A stretch of 64,000 bases of DNA from Clostridium intestinale DSM 6191 (GTDB lineage Bacteria > Bacillota > Clostridia > Clostridiales > Clostridiaceae): positions 1 through 64,000 of the forward strand of contig NZ_FQXU01000013.1 in NCBI RefSeq assembly GCF_900130055.1. Reading direction: 5' to 3'. A program made the position numbers and the translations under genes. Positions 7,637-15,406 of this stretch are shown here, piece by piece. Every line of letters starts with the position of its first letter. Position 1 is the stretch's first letter. Below the pieces are notes generated by a model. The model was not told the DNA's origin and did not search any database. It saw only the letters and a list, made by a program, of their open reading frames with translations.

Positions 7637-9011
7637 CTACCTCACCATCTTTTTTAATATCTTTAAAGTCATATGATCCAAAAGACTTTTGATGTTGCTC
7701 AATCTTTTTCTCATTCTCTTTATCAAGGTTTTCTCTTTCCTTATCTACATCAAGCTCTTCATCAAACCTTTTAACCCTAGTTTCCCAACTTATAAATCCT
7801 TCTGTCATTTGAGCTATCCTTGCAAGTAATTCATCATCTACTGGTAAGCTACGTTTCATAGTGATATCTATATTGTTAGAATCTATATTTTTAGCTTTAA
7901 TATTCTCTATATTACTCATAAGCTTTAACCTTTGTCTTAATCCTTTTTTAAAGTATCTTTCCTTTATTTTACCTAACTGCTCAAAGGCTAGAAGCTTGTA
8001 CTTCATAGCTACTCCACTTGCATTACCTACAAAGTTTTCATCAGTTAGACAAGGAACTTTTGAAAACTCGTGAATATCATCCTTAAGGCTTTTCTTTAAA
8101 ACTTCTATTTCTGTTTCATTAAGATTTTTAACTAACCACTTGGCATCTCCACCTGGATCAAGTTCTAAAATTTTAAGTTCTTTTATTAATTTCCCTGTTT
8201 TAATCTTTTCTTCTTCATCATCACCTAAAGTTGCTCCTATAACAGCCAAAAGAGCATCAACCATTTGTTCTTTATCATTTACTCTATCTGATTGTAAAAG
8301 GTTATATGCATCTATTAGCGTTATTACTCCTTCAAAGTCACCTTTGCTTTTCTTATTATTTTGATACTCTATAAATGGTATCTCTCCAAAATAATGTTCA
8401 TTTAAATCAATTTCCTTTGGAGTTTTGCTACTTAAATCTTGAAAGAAGTAATGATATATTTCTGTATCAGTATATATGTGAACATCATACCCTGTTTTCT
8501 TATCATCAATATCCTTTTTCTCAAAATAAGTTGCTGCAAACATAGGTTTATGCTTTACTGTACTATCTACAACTAAAAATCCATTGAAGGGACTTACTAC
8601 AGCTAAATCTGGATATGGTACCTCATCATCATTCATATATAAAAGCTCATTACCTAATCCAAATATACTAATATCTATTGCTAACTCATTATTGTGTGAA
8701 TCTTCATCTATGTCTGTAAATATATCATTCAATGCTTCTGAATCATCTCCAGAGTAACTTATTGGAGTTCCAAACACATACCCCACTCCCATATCAGTTA
8801 TATACTCAGCATGATTACAAACTAATTTATTGTTAGGTAGTGAAGGACTTGATAATGTTCTTCTTTTAATATCATGTTCACCATCATAATAATCATTTAG
8901 TTTCTTATATCTAGTAATTAAATCTTGATGATTATCCAAACATTTAACCAATAATTCTATAGGAACAGAACCATCTTCATTTAAAAGTTCCCTTTCTTTT
9001 ATAATTGCCAT
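7626..9011 (-). CDS. Portal protein (SPP1 gp6-like)
   Basis: A 461-residue portal beginning MAIIKERELLNEDGSVPIEL. It contains RYKKLNDYYDGEHDIKRR and NKLVCNHAEYITDMGVGYVF, both typical of the Firmicute gp6-like portal family. The C-terminus is a charged coil. It forms the dodecameric ring through which DNA enters. It lies directly after the terminase and a small membrane-protein gene, in the standard order. Confidence 0.93.
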   Translation of the reverse strand: MAIIKERELLNEDGSVPIELLVKCLDNHQDLITRYKKLNDYYDGEHDIKRRTLSSPSLPNNKLVCNHAEYITDMGVGYVFGTPISYSGDDSEALNDIFTDIDEDSHNNELAIDISIFGLGNELLYMNDDEVPYPDLAVVSPFNGFLVVDSTVKHKPMFAATYFEKKDIDDKKTGYDVHIYTDTEIYHYFFQDLSSKTPKEIDLNEHYFGEIPFIEYQNNKKSKGDFEGVITLIDAYNLLQSDRVNDKEQMVDALLAVIGATLGDDEEEKIKTGKLIKELKILELDPGGDAKWLVKNLNETEIEVLKKSLKDDIHEFSKVPCLTDENFVGNASGVAMKYKLLAFEQLGKIKERYFKKGLRQRLKLMSNIENIKAKNIDSNNIDITMKRSLPVDDELLARIAQMTEGFISWETRVKRFDEELDVDKERENLDKENEKKIEQHQKSFGSYDFKDIKKDGEVDEE

Positions 9012-9020
9012 TTTATCACC

Positions 9021-9155
9021 TCACTTTATATCTCTAAATCTAATTTTTTTATTATTTTTAGTTTCAAATCTTTTCTTTACCTCATATGCCTCTTTGACAT
9101 AATAAACTATCAGGTTTAATGCTACGGAGAATATTGTTATAGTTAAAATCTTCAT
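9021..9155 (-). CDS. 44-residue membrane protein between terminase and portal
   Basis: An ATG with a GGGAGGTAATT ribosome site opens a 44-codon frame. The product begins MKILTITIFSVALNLIVYYV, a single membrane span, followed by a basic tail (VKKRFETKNNKKIRFRD). The reading frame fills the gap between TerL and portal and stops just before the portal ribosome site. It is not recognised. Small membrane proteins of unknown function are common at this place in clostridial phages. Confidence 0.6.
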   Translation of the reverse strand: MKILTITIFSVALNLIVYYVKEAYEVKKRFETKNNKKIRFRDIK

Positions 9156-9185
9156 AATTACCTCCCTTAATAAAATTCCTATTTT

Positions 9186-10466
9186 CTACCTCAATCCTAT
9201 TTTTGACTTACTACTAACCTTAATCTTCTTACTATTAATTTCATCTTCCATTCCATATCTAGCAGCATCAATAGCGTGGTTATTCTTATCAGGATATTCA
9301 CCTTTTAAGTTTCCATTCTTATCTTTTTCTATTTCATATTCCATGAACTCTCTTTTTGTATTAGGGCATCTAACAGGATCTATTATTATTTCCTCTATTT
9401 CTTCAGATAAATATTTAAGACCATGTTCAACTGAATCTGGCCCTTTCTTAGCTCCTATAATATTTAACCCTAACTTCTTAAATTCATTTATTGTTCTTGG
9501 TTCTGTATCTGATGTTACTCTTTTGTTTAATGGGTTTAGCTTCTTAATTGCTTCAACAGCTTTACTATTACTTAATTGGACTTTATATATCTCACCAAAG
9601 ATATAAAGCTTCTTTCTTGTCTTATCATAATGCATTAATAAATAAGCTAATGGATCAGCTGCATAACCAAAGTCTAATCCATTCTTTAATCTATCAAATA
9701 CTTTTATTTCTTCATCTGTTATTTCTCTAATGGTTAAGTTTCTAAATACTTCTCCACCAGTACCAGTTACAGCTCCTAAATAATCATGTTCATACTTAGT
9801 TGGATTAACTTTCTTCATGTGTTCAGCTTCAATTATGAATTGTTCTCCTAGCCATTCTCTTGGTACACTTCTATAATCACTATGATGGACATATTTATCT
9901 TCTCTAGCTTCAAGGACTTCTTGGTTACACCAATTCCTCTGTGACTCTGGAGGATTGAATGAATAGAATACAAAAAACTTAGGGCCACCTCTCATTAATG
10001 ATTGATTTATAGTGTCTATTTTAGGTTTTCCTTCGAACTCATCTACTTCTTCATACCATATGTATTTAATATATCCTTTAGGAACTTTAGTAGATTTAAC
10101 TTTCTTAGGATTATCTGCACCTTTAAACCTTATAACTTGTCCAGTAGGCTTATATGTTATAGTTAGCTTAGATTCTGGTACATGCCACTCATCACTTACA
10201 CCTAAAATATCTATTGCCCACTTAATTTGATCTCTTACCGATTCAGATAATGTATCTTTTACCCTTCTTAAGATAAGAGCGTTTGACATTATCCCTTGCT
10301 CTGCATCTTTCATTATATTAAGAACTATTTCAATAGATATCCATGAGGATTTAGTGCTACCCCTTCCACCTTTAAGCCAATAATGTGTATGTAGTCCTTT
10401 CTTTAAGTCGTTATGAAGCGCATAGAAACTAGATGCAATTATTGATTTAAGTCTTACCTTAATCAT
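9186..10466 (-). CDS. Terminase large subunit (PBSX/SPP1-like)
   Basis: The 426-residue packaging motor has an N-terminal ATPase with Walker A GGRGSTKSS near residue 33. A Walker B-like IWYEEVDEF lies near residue 136. The C-terminal RNase H-like nuclease starts at LDFGYAADPLAYLL. The FYSFNPPESQRNWCNQEV segment is typical of the PBSX terminase family. It cuts and pumps DNA into the procapsid. It overlaps the small subunit gene by 8 bases. Confidence 0.95.
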   Translation of the reverse strand: MIKVRLKSIIASSFYALHNDLKKGLHTHYWLKGGRGSTKSSWISIEIVLNIMKDAEQGIMSNALILRRVKDTLSESVRDQIKWAIDILGVSDEWHVPESKLTITYKPTGQVIRFKGADNPKKVKSTKVPKGYIKYIWYEEVDEFEGKPKIDTINQSLMRGGPKFFVFYSFNPPESQRNWCNQEVLEAREDKYVHHSDYRSVPREWLGEQFIIEAEHMKKVNPTKYEHDYLGAVTGTGGEVFRNLTIREITDEEIKVFDRLKNGLDFGYAADPLAYLLMHYDKTRKKLYIFGEIYKVQLSNSKAVEAIKKLNPLNKRVTSDTEPRTINEFKKLGLNIIGAKKGPDSVEHGLKYLSEEIEEIIIDPVRCPNTKREFMEYEIEKDKNGNLKGEYPDKNNHAIDAARYGMEDEINSKKIKVSSKSKIGLR

Positions 10467-11178
10467 CTATATCATCCACAATAACTACATTACTTGAAGA
10501 ACCTTCTGTATTTCCTAGTTTTGCTTTCAATACTTCAATACGTGCTTTTTGTTCTTCTGTAGCTAAATCCCAATTCTTATGAAGCATTTCATCATACTGT
10601 TTTATCATGTTGCTTAATGTTCTCATAGCATCTGACTGCGCCCTTAAGAATGTGGCTTGTCTATCCCATGCGAATTGAAATTCATATTCAAACTCTTCTT
10701 CAGATTCATTGCTTGAAGTTTTTTCTGTGCTTCTATCTTTAGTTTTTACTTTTGATTTCTTAAGCTCTTTTATCATTTCACTTTTACTTTTAACATGCAT
10801 TATCTTTTGCGACCTTATTATAGCAGCATATTTCATTTTTATATTATTCCATAGTATTTCTAGTGGACTCATTTCTTCTATAGCTTCAAAAATATCATAT
10901 GCTTGTTTAGGAAGATATTTAGAGTAGAACCCATGTTTATATCTGTTCTGATTCTTCTCAGGAGCTCCACCTTTATTTCCTAGTGCATTCTTATTCCCTT
11001 TAGGTGCACCAGCTCTCCCTTTAAGTTTATATTTCCATGTGTCCTGGCTTCTCCATGAGTTTATATTACTTACCTTTTCATTTAATAAATCAGCTATTTC
11101 CTTTGATGATATTCTTCCACCATGCTCTTTATATATTTCAAAAGCTTTATCTCTGTTTGGACTTCTTACTCTACTCAT
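10459..11178 (-). CDS. Terminase small subunit
   Basis: About 239 residues, with the start at MSRVRSPNRDKAFEIYKEHG after a GGAGGTAATTAAT ribosome site. The N-terminal ~60 residues form a DNA-binding helix-turn-helix (SSKEIADLLNEKVSNINSWR). The GAPKGNKNALGNKGGAPEKN stretch is characteristic of Firmicute TerS proteins. It recognises the phage packaging site, which usually lies in or near this gene. The C-terminus ends in an acidic tail. Confidence 0.9.
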   Translation of the reverse strand: MSRVRSPNRDKAFEIYKEHGGRISSKEIADLLNEKVSNINSWRSQDTWKYKLKGRAGAPKGNKNALGNKGGAPEKNQNRYKHGFYSKYLPKQAYDIFEAIEEMSPLEILWNNIKMKYAAIIRSQKIMHVKSKSEMIKELKKSKVKTKDRSTEKTSSNESEEEFEYEFQFAWDRQATFLRAQSDAMRTLSNMIKQYDEMLHKNWDLATEEQKARIEVLKAKLGNTEGSSSNVVIVDDIDD

Positions 11179-11199
11179 ATTAATTACCTCCACAATAAA

Positions 11200-11220
11200 A
11201 GGTGTCCATCCTGGACACCT
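11200..11220 (-). terminator. Terminator of the serine recombinase gene
   Basis: AGGTGTCCA, loop TCC, TGGACACCT, followed on the minus strand by TTTTATT. It touches the stop codon of the recombinase gene and precedes the terminase operon. The GTGTCC stem recurs in other phage terminators here. Confidence 0.7.
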
Positions 11221-11834
11221 TACTTATAATTCTTTTCTTCGTATCTTTTTATATATTTATATAATGTTGTTCTACTCTTCAATTTAAGAAGGCTAGTAAA
11301 TTGTATTGCCGTTATCTTATTATCTTTCCATTGTTTATATAACTTTTCGAATCCTTCTGGCAATTCAGCTTGTGGTCTACCTTTATACTTACCCTCTTTT
11401 TTAGCAAGCTCTATTCCTTCCCTTTGTCTGCTTCTTATTTTATTTCTTTCTTCTTCTGCAATAGCTCCAAGAACCTCAATTAAAATATTATTAATCATTT
11501 CAAACACCCACTCACTACCTTCAGGAAAATCCATTAATGTAGTTGGGATATTTAAAATTTTTACCCTAACTTTCTTTTCTTTGTAGTAATCAAGTTCATC
11601 TTTTATGCTTTCTTTATTTCTTCCAAGTCTATCAAGTTCTTTTATTATTAATGTGTCGCCTTGCCTTAATAGCTTTTTAAGTTCCTGGTACTTTTCTCTA
11701 TTAAAATCTTTTCCACTTTCTTTATCCATATAGATATTCTCATGTTTTAACTCATCACAAAAATCTTTAAGAGCTTTCACTTGTCTATTTTCATTTTGTT
11801 CTTTAGTTGAAACTCTTACATATCCAAAAATCAT
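11220..11834 (-). CDS. Small serine recombinase (resolvase/invertase)
   Basis: About 204 residues from MIFGYVRVSTKEQNENRQVK, whose start is chosen for the GGGGTGAG ribosome site and the canonical N-terminus. The catalytic serine is in GYVRVS near residue 9. DTLIIKELDRLGRN and EEERNKIRSRQREG are the conserved active-site and E-helix motifs. A short C-terminal helix-turn-helix follows. Such enzymes invert or resolve DNA at short crossover sites. It lies between the terminase operon and a tyrosine recombinase. Its substrate is not evident. Confidence 0.92.
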   Translation of the reverse strand: MIFGYVRVSTKEQNENRQVKALKDFCDELKHENIYMDKESGKDFNREKYQELKKLLRQGDTLIIKELDRLGRNKESIKDELDYYKEKKVRVKILNIPTTLMDFPEGSEWVFEMINNILIEVLGAIAEEERNKIRSRQREGIELAKKEGKYKGRPQAELPEGFEKLYKQWKDNKITAIQFTSLLKLKSRTTLYKYIKRYEEKNYK

Positions 11835-11995
11835 AATCTCACCCCTAATTATATTATAAGTGTTCATTTTAAGTATGTAAAATTCACTGAACACTTTTGA
11901 AGGTTATTTGATTAGATTTTAGTATGTTTTTCTCTTACTTTCTTTATTTATTTCATGTACTCTTTAGAGTTTACCCAAAATGAACATATAAAAAG

Positions 11996-12010
11996 TGTCC
12001 ATAACGGACA
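11996..12010. terminator. Hairpin TGTCC-ATAAC-GGACA with flanking A and T runs
   Basis: A 5-bp stem, extended by A/T runs on both sides, gives a bidirectional terminator shape. On the minus strand it can end transcription from the tyrosine recombinase gene, although it lies about 350 bases past that stop. Confidence 0.5.
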
Positions 12011-12235
12011 TTTTTTTCTTTTATTTCATTATCTTATTTTAAACTATAACTTTTCTCCCAGAGCCTTTATGTTTAAACGCATATAAGGCACTGATTGAGT
12101 TAATCCTCTTCAAAATAACTATAACTTTTGATGTTTTAGACCCCTAAAAAAACTCCGCCAAAAGCAATGATTTTATAAAACTAGCTCTATCCATTGATAT
12201 GACTAACTTTAAAGCACTTTTTTAATTTATCTCTA

Positions 12236-12342
12236 AATCGGTAATAAGCTATAGGATTACGGATATCGTTTTTTATATACATATAATAGTAGGAATCTTT
12301 TATTTTCTCTTTGAATCTGCATACCCCACTTTTTTACCGATT
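12236..12342. repeat. Inverted 9-bp repeat beside the tyrosine recombinase gene
   Basis: AATCGGTAA at 12236-12244 is matched by its exact reverse complement TTACCGATT at 12334-12342, spaced by about 90 bases. Otherwise the 11,835-12,358 stretch holds no gene. The repeat ends 17 bases from the recombinase stop codon. It may be a pair of recombinase-binding sites, but this is inference from position only. Confidence 0.35.
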
Positions 12343-12358
12343 ATAAGGTCAAAAAAAA

Positions 12359-12985
12359 TTAAAGCTTGTCGTCAGCTAAAGCAGCTGCATCATCTTTAAT
12401 CTCATTATTTAATCCTAAATATCTCTTTGTTGTTTCAATATTCATATGCCCTAATGCTATTCTTACATATTCCAAATCTCTTTTAGCCTCCCATAATCTA
12501 CTTGCATAGGTTTTTCTCATACTATGGCCACTTATATTCTTAAGCCCTAAACTCTTGCCAACAGCATTTAAAATCTCAGAATATGATTTAGCTGAGATAT
12601 GTTCATTCTTATTTGACGGGAAAGCATATTCAGATTTACTTTTACCTTTGATATATTCTCTTAATAACTTTCTTAGATTAGCTTTAATCATAACTTCTCT
12701 TGGTGGTGGTCTTTTCTTTTTAGAGTTAGGATAATTCTTCATGTGAGTTTCCCAAGCTTTATATTGCTTTTTCTCCTGGATTGTAAATCTCTCATCTTCA
12801 AGAGATTCTTTAATCTGACCTATAGTTAAATCCACTATATCTTGCGTTCTATAACCAGTAGCAACTCCTATATAAAACATCATAAGATTCCTCTCAGGAT
12901 ATTCCTTACTCATTTCTTCAAGCTTATATTTAAACCTATTGTAGCTTCTCTCTGGTATAGAATTAGCTGGAACCTTTCTTGGCAC
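12359..12985 (-). CDS. Compact tyrosine recombinase (catalytic domain only)
   Basis: A 208-residue phage-integrase-family protein lacking the usual N-terminal core-binding domain. The catalytic residues are visible: Arg in ATGYRTQDI, HxxR in GHSMRKTYASR, His in LGHMNIETT and the nucleophile Tyr in TKRYLGL. The prophage integrase proper is the large serine enzyme at the other end. This short enzyme may instead act on local sites or serve as an accessory late-region protein, as similar short integrases in clostridial phages do. Its partner sites are unknown. Confidence 0.88.
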   Translation of the reverse strand: MPRKVPANSIPERSYNRFKYKLEEMSKEYPERNLMMFYIGVATGYRTQDIVDLTIGQIKESLEDERFTIQEKKQYKAWETHMKNYPNSKKKRPPPREVMIKANLRKLLREYIKGKSKSEYAFPSNKNEHISAKSYSEILNAVGKSLGLKNISGHSMRKTYASRLWEAKRDLEYVRIALGHMNIETTKRYLGLNNEIKDDAAALADDKL

Positions 12986-12995
12986 ATCATCTCAC

Positions 12996-13202
12996 CTACC
13001 TTTGCCTTATGGCTCCTTTTTCTCTTTTGTAGCTCCTTGATTTCATACATTCATTTATTCCCTCAAAAGGATCATAAAATAAAGTCATGGTTTCACATGA
13101 CCTACTATCAATACACTTCTTACATTCAACTGGAGACTTAGCACATATCACTTTATCTCCATGAAATTTGACGTTTAAATTAAGTTTTCTTTTAGTTGAC
13201 AT
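12996..13202 (-). CDS. Small Cys-rich protein of unknown function
   Basis: The 68-residue basic protein has the Cys pattern CAKSPVECKKCIDSRSCET and a later single Cys, suggesting metal binding or a disulphide. It is in tandem with the tyrosine recombinase gene (10-base gap) and has a ribosome site (AAGGAGG) just upstream. The family is not recognised. Confidence 0.6.
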   Translation of the reverse strand: MSTKRKLNLNVKFHGDKVICAKSPVECKKCIDSRSCETMTLFYDPFEGINECMKSRSYKREKGAIRQR

Positions 13203-13235
13203 TTACTGAGCCTCCTTAATTTATGGTATAAAAAA

Positions 13236-13257
13236 GACACCCAATAACTTGAGTGCC
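13236..13257 (-). terminator. Terminator of the Ig-like protein gene
   Basis: On the minus strand GGCACTC, an 8-base loop and GGGTGTC (with G-U pairs) are followed by TTTTTTAT. It lies just after the stop of the secreted Ig-like protein gene. Confidence 0.65.
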
Positions 13258-13270
13258 TATCTATAATTAT

Positions 13271-14323
13271 TTAATTAATTACTGTATATGTTCTAACTTC
13301 ATATGAAGATATCTTATCAAATACAACATACTCTTTTACTTCTTTGTAAGGTTGAATCTTCTTATTGAATCCAAACTTAGGTTGTCCTTTACCATTGCTG
13401 CTATCAAACCAGTTAGTGAAAGCTTCTATTTCACTATTAGGTAAATCATATTCTTTAGTTTGACCATTAGTCATTGTTATAGCTAAAATAGCTCTATCAT
13501 TACTAGGTTGAACTACTGTTACAGCACAAGTTGCAGCTAAATTAGTGCCATCCTTTGTCTTAGCTGTTATTGTAACACTCCCTGGCTTTATAGCAGTAAC
13601 TTTTCCATTTTCATCTACAGTAGCTATGGATTCATCACTTGATGTCCATGCAACTTTCTTATTTTCTGCGTTGTCTGGCTTTACTGTAACTATTAAGTCT
13701 TCATTTTCTCCTATATTTAAACTTAAAGAAGTTTTATTTAATGATATTTCACTTACAGCAACTGTTGACGCATCTATTAAGTATCCTATTTCATCTATAT
13801 CAATTGCATCTATATGAAATAACTTTTCTTTATTTACTATTTTGCAAGTATGAATACTGTCTGATAAATCTAACTTTTCAAATACGATAGCTTTATATGT
13901 GTGGTTGCCAATTTCATTTATATTTCCGATAAGGACATTATCTATATAAACCTCAGCTTTTGTAGTTAGAGTGTTTGGATAAATTAATCCTATTATCCTT
14001 AACTTTGTTCCAGAAAATTTAAAGTTTACTTCACCATTAACATCCACCGAAGCACACGAAGATTTATAATAATAAGGATCCTTAATTTCTCTATAATTAC
14101 CAATATATACAACTCCAACTTCAGTATTATCATACCTTTTCCATCCCTTTTCAGGAAGTTTAAGTTGCTCTCCAACCTTAGCACTATTCTCATCTGTGTT
14201 ATTTAAATTGCTTATTCCAATCACTGCATCCTTCTCTTCTGCTTTAACACTTTTTACATTTCCAAATGTCACAAAAGTAAATGCTAAAATAATGCTTAAA
14301 ACTAAGCTAATTTTCTTTTTCAT
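13271..14323 (-). CDS. Secreted Big_2 (bacterial Ig-like) protein, phage accessory gene
   Basis: The 350-residue protein has a clear signal peptide (MKKKISLVLSIILAFTFVTF, cleavage near VKAEE at ~28). Residues ~55-185 form a beta-rich, carbohydrate-binding-like domain (YDNTEVGVVYIGNYREIKD; FSGTKLRIIGLIYPNT). Residues ~190-270 are a Big_2 domain (ISLNKTSLSLNIGENEDLIV, then DENGKVTAIKPGSVTITA). The C-terminus (~275-350) is a small unassigned domain. It has its own strong promoter and terminator inside the phage, so it is probably expressed in the lysogen and may change the host surface. That role is inferred. Confidence 0.8.
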   Translation of the reverse strand: MKKKISLVLSIILAFTFVTFGNVKSVKAEEKDAVIGISNLNNTDENSAKVGEQLKLPEKGWKRYDNTEVGVVYIGNYREIKDPYYYKSSCASVDVNGEVNFKFSGTKLRIIGLIYPNTLTTKAEVYIDNVLIGNINEIGNHTYKAIVFEKLDLSDSIHTCKIVNKEKLFHIDAIDIDEIGYLIDASTVAVSEISLNKTSLSLNIGENEDLIVTVKPDNAENKKVAWTSSDESIATVDENGKVTAIKPGSVTITAKTKDGTNLAATCAVTVVQPSNDRAILAITMTNGQTKEYDLPNSEIEAFTNWFDSSNGKGQPKFGFNKKIQPYKEVKEYVVFDKISSYEVRTYTVIN

Positions 14324-14355
14324 TGTTATTTCCCCCTTAAATTTAATCTACTAGT

Positions 14356-14385
14356 ATTATATCTTGTACTATTTTGTAAATTCAA
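14356..14385 (-). promoter_or_regulatory. Promoter of the Ig-like protein gene
   Basis: The -35 TTGAAT and -10 TATAAT are separated by 18 bases on the minus strand, about 30 bases before the start codon. AAGGGGGAAA provides the ribosome site. The rest of the 14,324-14,755 gap holds a terminator (14,484-14,511) and AT-rich DNA without a supported gene. Confidence 0.7.
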
Positions 14386-14483
14386 GGATTTATTTACTAC
14401 AATTTCCCACATATTACTTTATCTTTTATAATATAAGTAAATTTTGTAAAGATAATTTATATTGCTATTAAAATAGGCAACAA

Positions 14484-14511
14484 AAAGCAGCCACTCAATT
14501 GTAGCTGCTTT
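14484..14511. terminator. Terminator between the late regulator and the Ig-like gene
   Basis: AAAGCAGC, a 12-base loop and GCTGCTTT are followed on the minus strand by TTTTTG. It would isolate the Ig-like gene from early transcription arriving from the right. Confidence 0.65.
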
Positions 14512-14755
14512 ATAAAAAGGAGAACTAAATAATGAAAAACCTTAGTCATCATTTAATTTTATTATAGAATCTCTATGTGTCTTTAATGTGTCATCTTAAT
14601 AAATATTCTGTTAATAACTAAATGTCATCTAACAAAGATTAGATTTTTAAAGAAATCATCTTAACTTCTTCCACAATATCATTCTACAATATAAAATATA
14701 AAATTTGTGATATCTTCTAGGTAAGTTATAGGTAAATTTATGCTACTTACTACAA

Positions 14756-15259
14756 TTATTCAATTTTATATCCATATTCATTATAAAATTGCTTTAAAAC
14801 AGTTTTTAACTTCTCTAATGCCTTTTTAGATTTTTTCCTTAATGCATCTACTGTTAATTGCTCTTTAAAACTTATCTCAATTTCATTCCATGATATTTTA
14901 TCATTTATGTATTTATTCTCAACTATAAATAATTCTTTTGTATTAAGTACTTTTAATGCTAATTCTAACTGATTAACTTCTAATCTAGTAAAGAATATCT
15001 TACCTTCTTCTTTTCTTATCCACTCTTTTAATATCTCTTCATTTAATTCTTTGTCACTAATAAAACCACTTACTGGATCTATTCTTTTTGATCCACTAGG
15101 AGCTCCTGGCATTCCTAATTCTTTCGACTCAGGAAGAAAGTCTTTATACCATTCTTCTGGATGAGCAATACACCACTTATATTGCTCAATCCTAGCCTCA
15201 GTAGTTTCAATAATAACCTTCTTCGTATTATGTTCTTTTAGTATTTCATCTATTTTCAT
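14756..15259 (-). CDS. ArpU/sigma-like phage late transcription regulator
   Basis: About 167 residues, started at the ATG after AGGAGTG. The C-terminal ~70 residues (KYINDKISWNEIEISFKEQL, then TVDALRKKSKKALEKLK) resemble sigma region 4, as in ArpU/RinA-type regulators that switch on phage late genes. The N-terminal half is helical with GMPGAPSGSKRIDPVSGFIS, common in this clostridial phage family. It lies between early and late regions, as expected. Confidence 0.75.
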   Translation of the reverse strand: MKIDEILKEHNTKKVIIETTEARIEQYKWCIAHPEEWYKDFLPESKELGMPGAPSGSKRIDPVSGFISDKELNEEILKEWIRKEEGKIFFTRLEVNQLELALKVLNTKELFIVENKYINDKISWNEIEISFKEQLTVDALRKKSKKALEKLKTVLKQFYNEYGYKIE

Positions 15260-15307
15260 GTTAATCACTCCTATGTTATAATTAATATAAGTGATAATAA
15301 ATTGAAA

Positions 15308-15340
15308 GAGAGCTTAGAAGTCTGGAAACTGATAGCTCTC
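15308..15340. terminator. Hairpin upstream of the late regulator gene
   Basis: GAGAGCT and AGCTCTC enclose a 19-base loop, followed by TTTTTT on the plus strand. It lies between the ATPase gene and the late regulator and may be bidirectional. Confidence 0.5.
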
Positions 15341-15355
15341 TTTTTTATTCTATAT

Positions 15356-15394
15356 AAAAACACCGTGCCTTCAATTAAGAATTACGATGTTTTT
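15356..15394 (-). terminator. Cassette A hairpin downstream of the ATPase gene
   Basis: AAAAACA..CGT..TTC and GAA..ACG..TGTTTTT form an interrupted stem that directly follows the ATPase gene. Its layout (ACACCGT, TTC, GAAT, ACG, TGTTTTT) resembles the hairpin at 31,802-31,832 and, more loosely, those at 19,751 and 33,175. Confidence 0.6.
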
Positions 15395-15406
15395 ATTGTA
15401 CTTATT

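Noticed and set aside
7861-8364. Rightward open frames inside the portal gene
   Set aside because: They are antisense to strongly supported coding sequence and show no start signals or motifs.
12359-12985. Compact tyrosine recombinase considered as the prophage integrase
   Set aside because: It lacks a core-binding domain and sits inside the phage next to the late region, while a complete large serine integrase lies at the boundary.
14531-14566. Rightward 11-codon frame with a ribosome-site-like AAAGGAGA upstream
   Set aside because: Too short, no conserved neighbours, and it lies just after a terminator stem; chance is the simpler explanation.
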